Assembly: GCA_965227065.1 (NCBI GenBank)
Contig: CBDDFN010000010.1
Location: 62,001 to 126,000, forward strand
DNA: 64,000 nt
From: CBDDFN01 sp965227065
Lineage (GTDB): Bacteria > Pseudomonadota > Alphaproteobacteria > SPJN01
Direction: 5' to 3'
In this document: in pieces, positions 17,070-24,393 of the stretch
Layout: the number at the start of each line of letters is the position of its first letter
How positions within the stretch are numbered: position 1 is the first letter of the stretch
Notes under the pieces: model-generated
The model's database searches: none
What the model saw: only the letters and a program-made list of their open reading frames with translations
Told to the model about the DNA's origin: nothing
Program-made: the position numbers and the translations under genes

Positions 17070-18863
17070 CTAAAGCCTGATACCGCCCTCGCAGATGCGA
17101 GTATACACCTCAGGGGTCACCTGTTCAAAGTGTCCCGTCTCGGGATTGCGGAAATAAACCGGATCTTCGATCTGGCTGGGGTCAAAGCCTTCTTTGACCA
17201 ATTCCACCTTGCGGTGTTTGAAGGTTCCGGTCACTTCCATTTCGGGTTGCAACCGCAAGAAAACCGGCTGGGCATAGACCGGCAGGTCACGCTCCAAAAC
17301 CGCTTCAATCTTGGTGAAATCGGCTTCGCCTTCCATCACGATTGAGGCCATGCCCGCACGGCCATCAGTGCCGGGCACCTGAACACCGTAGACATTGGGC
17401 TCTTTCATGCCTGGAATTTGCGACATCACTTCCGCAACCTCGGACGTGGCGACATTCTCGCCTTTCCAGCGGAACGTGTCGCCGATCCGGTCGATAAAGT
17501 AAAAATAGCCAAGCTTGTCTTTTTTCAGCAGATCGCCGGTGCGGAACCAGGCATCGCCTTTTTCAAAGACATCGCGCAGAATTTTCTTTTCGGTGGCTTC
17601 CTTGTTGTTATAGCCCTCAAAATTGCCGCCGGGGCGGTCTGCGTCGATCTTGCCGATGGCTTCGCCCACTTCGTCAGGCGCGCATTCCACACACCGGCCG
17701 TTTGCGTCGCGCACGACCTCTTCGCTTTCAACATCAAACTGAACGATCTTGGTGGGCAGGATTTTGGACATATAGCCCGGAATCCGGCCGATCGAGCCGA
17801 CCGTATTGTCGATATTGAACAGCGCGACATTGCCTTCGGTCGAGCCGTAAAATTCCACGATTTGCGGAACTTTGAAGCGCTCCTGGAACGGGCCCCAGAC
17901 ATCGGGGCGCAAACCATTGCCCATCATCACGCGCAATTTGTGATTGGCCTCGTCGGGCTGCTCAGGCGAATTGAGCAGATAGCGGCACAGCTCGCCAATA
18001 TAGACCGCGATTGAGGCCTGATATTTGCGGCAATCGGCAAAGAAATTGGTCGCCGAAAATTTGCGCCGGATGATCAACGTGCCGCCTGAGAACAGCGCAA
18101 TGCCGACCCCGCCGACACCGCCGGTGGCGTGATAAAGCGGCAGACAGACATAGACGCGGTCTTGCGGCTGCGCCTTGGTCGATGCGCCAAACGCATTGCC
18201 CATCAAGATGAAGCGCAGATGCGAAATATTGGCGGCCTTGGGCAGGCCGGTAGTGCCTGACGTGTAGATATAGACGAACCGGTCATTGACGGTGAGGCCC
18301 TCACGCACGTTCGAGGCAAGCGCGCCGCCATCCTGGCCTGAAACCGCCTTGTCCCAGTCTTCCGCGCCCTGGATGGAGCCTTCCTGTGCCCAGACCGTCA
18401 GCGGGCGTTCCAGCTGGTCCACGCACGACGCGTAATTGTCGGCCAGCACCGCATCCAAAATGAGATGCTCGGCGCCCGAAATATTGAGCGTGTGGGCAAG
18501 GCCGGTGCCTTGCAGATTGCAATTGATCAGCGCGACCGAAATGCCCGCTTTGGCAAGGCCGTACCAGATCATCACATATTCAGGCTTGTTTTCCATGACG
18601 AGCGCGACGGTGTCGCCCCGCTTCATGCCCTGATTTTGCGCCCAGCGCGCGATCTGGTTCGCTTTTTCATCGAACTCTTTGTAGGTGATCGTCTGATCTT
18701 CGAAAATGATCGCGGGCTTGTTGGGGAATTTTTCGGCCCACGGTTCGATCCAGTCCGCGACGGTTTTGGTGGAACCGGGTTTCACTTCCCGGACGCGGCC
18801 CAAAACACCCATCATACTGCGCACATAATGCGCCTCGCGGCGCACCGTGGTCAAAACACCCAT
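17070..18863 (-). CDS. Long-chain acyl-CoA synthetase, FATP/FadD6 type
   Basis: A protein of 597 aa. The AMP-binding motif YIYTSGTTGLPKAANISH and EFYGSTEGNVALFN mark the very-long-chain acyl-CoA synthetase/fatty-acid transport protein branch of the ANL family, whose members couple uptake to activation of long-chain acids. The C-terminal part has FRWKGENVATSEV and GTFKHRKVELVKEGFDP. ATG 18863 is chosen because GGGGGA lies 6 nt upstream; an alternative start at 18902 lacks this. The gene precedes WS/DGAT on the same strand, so its acyl-CoA product could feed storage-lipid synthesis. Confidence 0.87.
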   Translation of the reverse strand: MGVLTTVRREAHYVRSMMGVLGRVREVKPGSTKTVADWIEPWAEKFPNKPAIIFEDQTITYKEFDEKANQIARWAQNQGMKRGDTVALVMENKPEYVMIWYGLAKAGISVALINCNLQGTGLAHTLNISGAEHLILDAVLADNYASCVDQLERPLTVWAQEGSIQGAEDWDKAVSGQDGGALASNVREGLTVNDRFVYIYTSGTTGLPKAANISHLRFILMGNAFGASTKAQPQDRVYVCLPLYHATGGVGGVGIALFSGGTLIIRRKFSATNFFADCRKYQASIAVYIGELCRYLLNSPEQPDEANHKLRVMMGNGLRPDVWGPFQERFKVPQIVEFYGSTEGNVALFNIDNTVGSIGRIPGYMSKILPTKIVQFDVESEEVVRDANGRCVECAPDEVGEAIGKIDADRPGGNFEGYNNKEATEKKILRDVFEKGDAWFRTGDLLKKDKLGYFYFIDRIGDTFRWKGENVATSEVAEVMSQIPGMKEPNVYGVQVPGTDGRAGMASIVMEGEADFTKIEAVLERDLPVYAQPVFLRLQPEMEVTGTFKHRKVELVKEGFDPSQIEDPVYFRNPETGHFEQVTPEVYTRICEGGIRL

Positions 18864-18960
18864 AATTTTCCCCCTTTTCGAGCGCCGCTCAGCCGGCGTC
18901 AACGAAATGATCTCAATCGTGCCGCGTGTTTTGCGCGATGATTGACCGAAAGGTCAAGTG

Positions 18961-19848
18961 TCACACAAGTTTGCGGCGCTTAAAACTGACCACGCGGTCG
19001 AACAATGTGGCCTTGTCCTGGGTGGCGCGAACCGCCTCAAGCTCTTTCATTTTGCGCTTGATGGCGCGCTCAACCTTGGTGCGAAGCTCCATCAAAGCCT
19101 CAGGGTCATCTTCCATGCCCTGATATTTTTTGGTCGAAATCGGCTTACCGAAGCCGAAATAGAACCGTTCGGGTCGCGGCAGGCTGGTCAGGCCAAGCCC
19201 GCGCGCAATCGGCATGATCATATCGCCATTGCGCAAAACCCCCTCATACAGGCCCGACCGCCGCAGCGCGTGGCCCACAGCCGAGTCGGATAAATCATCG
19301 GCATCAATCAGGATATCAAAGGCATCGTCAGGGCCCAGACTTGCAAAGGGCGTAATCGGATAGCCGTTTTCAATGGCCATACGGGCAAAGCCGGTGCGCT
19401 TTTTCCAGGTCAGCTGATATTGCTCACCCTTGCGTTTGGCAACCTCGCGGCCCCCGCCGGGGAACACCAGCACATGTTCACCGGCCTGCATCAGAGCCCG
19501 GCAGTTGGGGCGCGTGCCATCCACCCCGCCCGAGCGGATCAGCATGTCGCGCCACACCGGCACCTCAAAATGGAAATGATCGGCGAGCGCCCGGACCAGA
19601 ACACCCTTTTCCTTGTAGATCTGGGCGAGCATCAAGGGCGCGTCCAGCACACCATAAATGGTGTGATTGCCGACAAAAAGCGTTGGTCGGTCGGCCGAAA
19701 TATTATCAAGCCCGTGAAAGCGGGGACGGAAATAGGCCCGGCCAAGCGCGGTGGCGCGCCAGAAATCCTGTGCGCTGGGGCGTTTGAAATCCAGCACGGA
19801 TGGATCGGCCAAATCTGTATTGGGCGTTTGGGTGCCGTCGGCAGCCAT
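18961..19848 (-). CDS. Lysophospholipid acyltransferase family protein
   Basis: A PlsC-like acyltransferase of 295 aa. VGNHTIYGVLDAP carries the catalytic histidine region, and VFPGGGREVAKRKGE matches the glycerophosphate-binding motif III. It probably transfers an acyl chain to a lysolipid or alcohol at the membrane. ATG 19848 is preferred for GGGGGAGG 9 nt upstream; in-frame ATG codons at 19884 and 20019 lack a ribosome site and the latter would overlap the PCu(A)C gene. It belongs with the surrounding lipid genes. The exact acceptor is unknown. Confidence 0.82.
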   Translation of the reverse strand: MAADGTQTPNTDLADPSVLDFKRPSAQDFWRATALGRAYFRPRFHGLDNISADRPTLFVGNHTIYGVLDAPLMLAQIYKEKGVLVRALADHFHFEVPVWRDMLIRSGGVDGTRPNCRALMQAGEHVLVFPGGGREVAKRKGEQYQLTWKKRTGFARMAIENGYPITPFASLGPDDAFDILIDADDLSDSAVGHALRRSGLYEGVLRNGDMIMPIARGLGLTSLPRPERFYFGFGKPISTKKYQGMEDDPEALMELRTKVERAIKRKMKELEAVRATQDKATLFDRVVSFKRRKLV

Positions 19849-19972
19849 TCCGCAATCCTCCCCCAAAAGGTCTTGAAGGGGCATATCGGACGCCGCCCGC
19901 CCGAAAGAAAGGGTTAGCCGTGCCGCTGAGGCGATCTGTCCCAAGTTTGAACAGCCGTCATTTTTGGCGCAT

Positions 19973-20419
19973 TCAGTGCTTGTGCGCGCCGATTTTCTCA
20001 ATGTTGAGATCAACCGCAACGGCCCCGGCTTTCTCGAAAATCAGCGTCACGGGAAGGGTTTCGCCTGCTTTCAGCGCGCGGGTGACATCAAAAATCATCA
20101 GATGGTTGCCACCGGGTGCCAGCGTGGCGGTGCCGCCTGCGGGCACCTCGATGGCGTCGACCTTATACATGCGGGCGACACCGTCTTTCATATCGTGGGT
20201 GTGAAGCTCGATCGCCCGCGCCTCATCACACTCCACCGCGATCAAGCGGTCGGCGGTTTCACCCTCATTGGAAATCACCAGATAGCCCGCCGACATCCGC
20301 ATCTGGCCGATGGTTTCCCGCGCATGGGGGTGATCAATGTGAAGCGCACCCGCGCGATAGTCATGGGCGAAAACCGGGACGCTCAAAAAAACAGCGAGAA
20401 GGGCAAGAACCAGACGCAT
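19973..20419 (-). CDS. PCu(A)C periplasmic copper chaperone
   Basis: A protein of 148 aa with a signal peptide (residues 1-18, cut after VFA). The copper ligands of the PCu(A)C domain are visible: HPHARETIGQMRMSAGYLVISN and ELHTHDM, giving the H-M-H-M set. The C-terminus ends in HKH. PCu(A)C proteins deliver Cu(I) to cytochrome oxidase (CuA/CuB sites), often with SCO1; an SCO homologue lies at 30.5 kb. ATG 20419 has GGAG 6 nt upstream. It follows the NDH-2-like gene on the same strand, 41 nt away. Confidence 0.9.
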   Translation of the reverse strand: MRLVLALLAVFLSVPVFAHDYRAGALHIDHPHARETIGQMRMSAGYLVISNEGETADRLIAVECDEARAIELHTHDMKDGVARMYKVDAIEVPAGGTATLAPGGNHLMIFDVTRALKAGETLPVTLIFEKAGAVAVDLNIEKIGAHKH

Positions 20420-20460
20420 GGACCACTCCATTTCATAAAACTGGAGCGGACCCTAAGCCC

Positions 20461-21699
20461 TCAACTGGCGAGCTTCAAGGACCGTGGTGACGCAAGCCGC
20501 AAGACTGGATCGGAGCGGATGATCTGGGGCCGCTGGGGCAGCCGTGCCACCCGCGCAAAGGCCCTCAGCCGCTTGTCATTGCCCGGCAAGAAGGCAAGAT
20601 GAACCGCTAGCCACATCGCCCAGGCCGCTTCCCCCGTCAGGCTGACCGGGCCAAGCTCGGCCACCGCTTCACCTTGCGCGATCACCGCCATTTGACCAGG
20701 CGACGAAAAGCGGAATTTGCGTGGCGGTTGCAGGCCGCGCGCCCGGGCCGCAATGACCCGGCCCGCAAACTGGCCCATTTCTTTGGCTGCAGGCGCCAGT
20801 TTGGGCAACATAGCCCCGGCAAGTGAGAAATCGGCACTGTCGCCGACCACAAAAATCCGGTCCGCCGCTGGGCCCCGATCCGCCAAGGTCAGCTGTTTGG
20901 TGACCAAAACCCCGTCATGGCCCACCTTGGTTTGCAACATATCAGCCAGCGGCACCGGCTTCACGCCCGCCGCCCAGACAATCAGGTCGGCCGCCATGCG
21001 CTCACCCGACAGTTGCAAGCCTTGCTTGCCCATCTCTTCGACCCTGGCGCCCAGATGCAGCCGGACCCCGCGCTTGGCCAGCGCGCGAGTGGCGGCCTTG
21101 CGCGATCCGCGGCGATAGCTTGGCAAAAGATCGCGACCACCCTCAATCAGATGAATATCAGCATCCCACGGCACGCCGGGGCTGGTGCGGTCCATCTGCC
21201 GGTCGGTCAGCGCACCGGCAAGCTCAACCCCTGTGGGGCCGCCGCCGACAATGGCGATGGCGGCGCGCGGCTGCAATTGCGCCAGACGGGCCGACAGATG
21301 TTCTGAATCGGCCTTGGTTTTCAAATCACATGCATGGCGCGCCCAATCGTCATGACCGCGCCAATCGGTTTGCGCCCCCGTCGCGATGACCAAAAAATCA
21401 AAGGGAAGGGTTTCTCCGCCCATCAGGGTCACGGTTTGTCCGTCCCTGTCCACGCCGGCAAGCTCATCCCGGATGATCCGGGTTTTGCGCGGACGCGGCG
21501 CAAGCGTCTTGAGCGGGCTTGCAATGATGGAGGGATCAAAAGCCCCCGCCCCCGCCAAATAGAGCAAAGGCTGAAACAGATGATGGTCAGTCCGGTCAAT
21601 CAGCGTCACATCGGCCTGGCTGTTGGCCAGGGCCTGCAAACAGCTCAAACCGGCGAAGCCGCCACCGGCAATCACAATATGAGGTCTGATTTTGCGCAT
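20461..21699 (-). CDS. FAD-dependent pyridine nucleotide-disulphide oxidoreductase, NDH-2 type
   Basis: A protein of 412 aa with two Rossmann motifs: IVIAGGGFAGLSC at residue 9 for FAD and AIVGGGPTGVELAGAL near 150 for NAD(P)H. VVGDSADFS near 285 is the second FAD contact. The order and length fit type II NADH:quinone dehydrogenases, which pass electrons from NADH to quinone at the membrane without pumping. A hydrophobic stretch near residues 360-375 (AAWAMWLAVHLAFL) may be the membrane-contact helix. ATG 21699 is used rather than the TTG at 21708. Direct repeats and a dyad sit immediately upstream. Confidence 0.85.
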   Translation of the reverse strand: MRKIRPHIVIAGGGFAGLSCLQALANSQADVTLIDRTDHHLFQPLLYLAGAGAFDPSIIASPLKTLAPRPRKTRIIRDELAGVDRDGQTVTLMGGETLPFDFLVIATGAQTDWRGHDDWARHACDLKTKADSEHLSARLAQLQPRAAIAIVGGGPTGVELAGALTDRQMDRTSPGVPWDADIHLIEGGRDLLPSYRRGSRKAATRALAKRGVRLHLGARVEEMGKQGLQLSGERMAADLIVWAAGVKPVPLADMLQTKVGHDGVLVTKQLTLADRGPAADRIFVVGDSADFSLAGAMLPKLAPAAKEMGQFAGRVIAARARGLQPPRKFRFSSPGQMAVIAQGEAVAELGPVSLTGEAAWAMWLAVHLAFLPGNDKRLRAFARVARLPQRPQIIRSDPVLRLASPRSLKLAS

Positions 21700-21705
21700 C
21701 ACTGA

Positions 21706-21747
21706 CAAACCCTAGCAAACCCTATGGGCTTTCATAGGGAAATTTGC
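21706..21747. promoter_or_regulatory. Direct repeat plus dyad upstream of the NDH-2 gene
   Basis: CAAACCCTA occurs twice, at 21706-21714 and 21716-21724, a 10-bp period. It overlaps a dyad: GCAAA-CCCTATG (21715-21726), a 6-nt spacer, CATAGGG (21733-21739), then TTTGC (21743-21747) after a 3-nt bulge. The elements lie directly upstream of ATG 21699, where an operator or leader hairpin would be expected. Confidence 0.45.
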
Positions 21748-21852
21748 CTCATTTGGATCACAAAGATCAGGCTGTAAGTCTGGGACGGGTTGATGATTAT
21801 GTGTCGGACAAAGAGTGAACATGAGTTTTGTCATAATATTTGGCAACATTCT

Positions 21853-21858
21853 TTGACA
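21853..21858 (+). promoter_or_regulatory. glmS: Possible -35 element of glmS
   Basis: A perfect TTGACA lies 74 nt upstream of the glmS start. At 16-18 nt spacing no good -10 is seen, so this is only a weak promoter suggestion. The remainder of the 21748-21931 gap shows no other feature. Confidence 0.25.
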
Positions 21859-21931
21859 CATCACCGTAAGTTCGATGGGCTAGAACGCCCCTTGGAACTT
21901 GGCGGGACTGTAGTGGGCAAGCGAGGTCTTT

Positions 21932-23758
21932 ATGTGTGGAATTGTGGGTGCGGTCGCTGACCGCAATGTGGCGCCGATCCTGGTGGAGGGTCTGCGCCGT
22001 CTGGAATATCGCGGTTATGATTCAGCCGGTACGGCGATGATGAACGGCAATGGCGTGATTGCCCGCACCCGTGCACTGGGTAAAGTGCAAGGCCTCGCCG
22101 ACAAGATCACCGACGCCAATGTACAAGGCACGCTGGGTATCGCCCACACACGCTGGGCCACCCATGGCGAGCCGTCCGAACAAAACGCCCATCCCCACAT
22201 GTCCGGCCAGGCCATCGCGCTGGTCCATAACGGCATCATTGAAAATCATGCCGAGCTGCGCGCCGAGCTGATCGCCAAGGGCTATGTGTTCACCTCCGCC
22301 ACCGATACCGAAGTGATCGCGCATCTGTTTGATGATTGCCGCAAGCTTGAAGGTGATGACCCAATGGCCGCCCTGCGCTGCACGCTCAGACGGCTTGAAG
22401 GCGCCTATGCGCTCGCCATCATGCTGCAGGATCGCGAAAATGAACTGTTCGTCGCGCGCTCGGGCAGCCCGCTGGTGATCGGCCTGGGCGAGGGGGAAAA
22501 CTTCATCGCCTCAGACGTTTCGGCGCTGATCTCAGAAACCCGCCGCGTCATCTTCCTCGATGAAGGTGATATGGCCCACATCACCCGGACATCGGTTGAA
22601 CTGTTTGACATGACTGGCGCGCGGGTTGAGCGGCCGGTGATGGAATCAGCGCTCGACGCCGACGCCATCGACAAGGGCGACTTCGCCCATTTCATGCTCA
22701 AGGAAATTCACGAACAGCCCCGCTCAATCATCCGCACGCTGGAAGGCCGGCTGGCCGATGATCATGTCCTGGCGACCGCCTTTGGCGCGCGGGCCATGGA
22801 GCTTTTCCCGCATGTGAAGGAAGTCCACATTGTGGCCTGCGGCACCTCCTTCCATGCCGGCAAAATCGCACAATATTGGCTGGAGCGTTTCGCCGGCATT
22901 CCCACCAAGGTCGATATCGCCTCGGAATATCGCTACCGCCAGCCCCGCCAGCGCGGCGACACCTTGTTTGTCACCATCTCGCAATCGGGCGAAACCGCCG
23001 ACACGCTGGCCGGTCTCAGGCTCGCCAAGGAACTGGGCTATCTCTCAACACTCGCCATCTGCAATGTCGCTGAATCAAGCCTGGTGCGCGAAAGCGATCA
23101 CGTCATCTTGACCCATGCGGGCAAGGAAATCGGCGTGGCCTCCACCAAGGCGTTCACCACCCAGCTCGTCGCCTTGTTGATGCTGACTGCGGTGTTGAGC
23201 CGGGCGGCCGAAGCCGACGAGGCCACCATCGTGGCCCAGCTGCATGAACTTGAGCAGGTGATTGACCGGGCCCTTGAGCTTGAGCCGCGCATTGCCAAAC
23301 TGGCCACTCATTTTGCGAACAAGCATCACGCCCTGTTCCTGGGCCGGGGCTCGGCCTATCCGGTGGCGCAGGAAGGTGCGCTCAAGCTGAAGGAAATTTC
23401 CTACATTCACGCCGAGGCCTACGCAGCCGGTGAGCTCAAGCACGGCCCGCTGGCGTTGATTGATGCCGACATGCCCGTGGTGATTGTGGCGCCCAACAAT
23501 GAGCTGCTCGACAAGCTTAAATCCAATATGGAAGAGGTCCGCGCGCGCGGCGGCCAGCTGTTTGTGTTTGCCGATGAAAAAGCAGGCTTTGAAGATGATG
23601 AGGGCGTGACCGTCATCCCGGTGCCCCATGTCGGCTATTTCGCCGAGCCGATCATCTACTCGATCCCGCTGCAATTGCTGGCCTATCATGTTGCCTTGAT
23701 CAAGGGCACCGATGTAGACCAGCCCCGTAATCTGGCAAAATCGGTCACCGTGGAATAA
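21932..23758 (+). CDS. glmS: Glutamine-fructose-6-phosphate aminotransferase (isomerizing)
   Basis: A protein of 608 aa, full length for GlmS. The N-terminal glutamine amidotransferase domain begins MCGIVGAV, with Cys2 the nucleophile after Met removal; RLEYRGYDSAG and TRWATHGEP follow. Two SIS sugar-isomerase domains (about 285-425 and 455-600) include SQSGETADTL, STKAFTTQL and the C-terminal DQPRNLAKSVTVE. It makes glucosamine-6-phosphate, the first step to UDP-GlcNAc for peptidoglycan and lipid A. No glmS ribozyme is evident upstream. The TAA stop shares its last A with the ATG of the HAD gene. Confidence 0.97.
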   Translation: MCGIVGAVADRNVAPILVEGLRRLEYRGYDSAGTAMMNGNGVIARTRALGKVQGLADKITDANVQGTLGIAHTRWATHGEPSEQNAHPHMSGQAIALVHNGIIENHAELRAELIAKGYVFTSATDTEVIAHLFDDCRKLEGDDPMAALRCTLRRLEGAYALAIMLQDRENELFVARSGSPLVIGLGEGENFIASDVSALISETRRVIFLDEGDMAHITRTSVELFDMTGARVERPVMESALDADAIDKGDFAHFMLKEIHEQPRSIIRTLEGRLADDHVLATAFGARAMELFPHVKEVHIVACGTSFHAGKIAQYWLERFAGIPTKVDIASEYRYRQPRQRGDTLFVTISQSGETADTLAGLRLAKELGYLSTLAICNVAESSLVRESDHVILTHAGKEIGVASTKAFTTQLVALLMLTAVLSRAAEADEATIVAQLHELEQVIDRALELEPRIAKLATHFANKHHALFLGRGSAYPVAQEGALKLKEISYIHAEAYAAGELKHGPLALIDADMPVVIVAPNNELLDKLKSNMEEVRARGGQLFVFADEKAGFEDDEGVTVIPVPHVGYFAEPIIYSIPLQLLAYHVALIKGTDVDQPRNLAKSVTVE

Positions 23759-24393
23759 TGATCAAAGCAGTTATCTGGGATTTTGGCGGGGTGATTACCT
23801 CCTCGCCCTTTGAAGCCTTTAATCGTCTGGAAGAAGAACGCGGGCTGCCGCGCGACTTTATCCGCACCATCAACTCCAAAAACCCCGACACCAATGCCTG
23901 GGCCTTGTTTGAACGCGCCGAGATTTCGGCAGACGCGTTTGATGAGGCCTTCGCGCAGGAAGCCGGTGGCAAGGTGCACGGCGGCGACGTGATCAAATGT
24001 CTGGGCGGCACGGTGCGGCCTGAAATGGTTGAAGCGCTGCGCCGCATCAAGGCGCGCTTTAAAACCGCCTGCATCACCAACAATGTGCAGGCCGGGGAAG
24101 GCGCAGGCATGGTGCGCGACACCGAAACCGCGCGCCAGATTGCGACCATCATGGATGAGCTGTTCGACCATGTGATTGAATCAAGCAAGATCGGCGTACG
24201 CAAACCCGACCCGCGCATTTATCAGATGGCGTGCGAGGCCATCGCGGTGGAGCCGGGGGCCTGCATCTATCTGGATGATCTGGGCATCAATCTCAAACCC
24301 GCCCGCGCCATGGGCATGCAGACCATCAAGGTGCTGAATGCCGCCCAGGCGCTGGACGAGCTGGAGCCGCTGGTCGGGTTTTCCCTGCGCTAA
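23758..24393 (+). CDS. HAD-IA family hydrolase (epoxide-hydrolase-like phosphatase domain)
   Basis: A protein of 211 aa. The nucleophile motif WDFGGVITSSPFEAF is at the N-terminus; ITNN, the lysine in KIGVRKPDPRIY (near 145) and the acidic loop YLDDLGINLKPA (near 170) complete the HAD active site. It resembles the phosphatase domain of soluble epoxide hydrolases and YihX-like sugar phosphatases. It is translationally coupled to glmS (TAATG), so a sugar-phosphate substrate is possible. The stop overlaps the convergent RND gene in CTAA. Confidence 0.87.
   Translation: MIKAVIWDFGGVITSSPFEAFNRLEEERGLPRDFIRTINSKNPDTNAWALFERAEISADAFDEAFAQEAGGKVHGGDVIKCLGGTVRPEMVEALRRIKARFKTACITNNVQAGEGAGMVRDTETARQIATIMDELFDHVIESSKIGVRKPDPRIYQMACEAIAVEPGACIYLDDLGINLKPARAMGMQTIKVLNAAQALDELEPLVGFSLR

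Noticed and set aside
21751..21770. FNR/CRP-like site upstream of the NDH-2 gene
   Set aside because: TTTGGATCACAAAGATCA lacks the TTGAT-N4-ATCAA spacing; the GATC repeats are direct.
21748..21931. glmS ribozyme/riboswitch
   Set aside because: The leader shows no recognisable glmS ribozyme core, and such ribozymes are essentially confined to Gram-positive bacteria.
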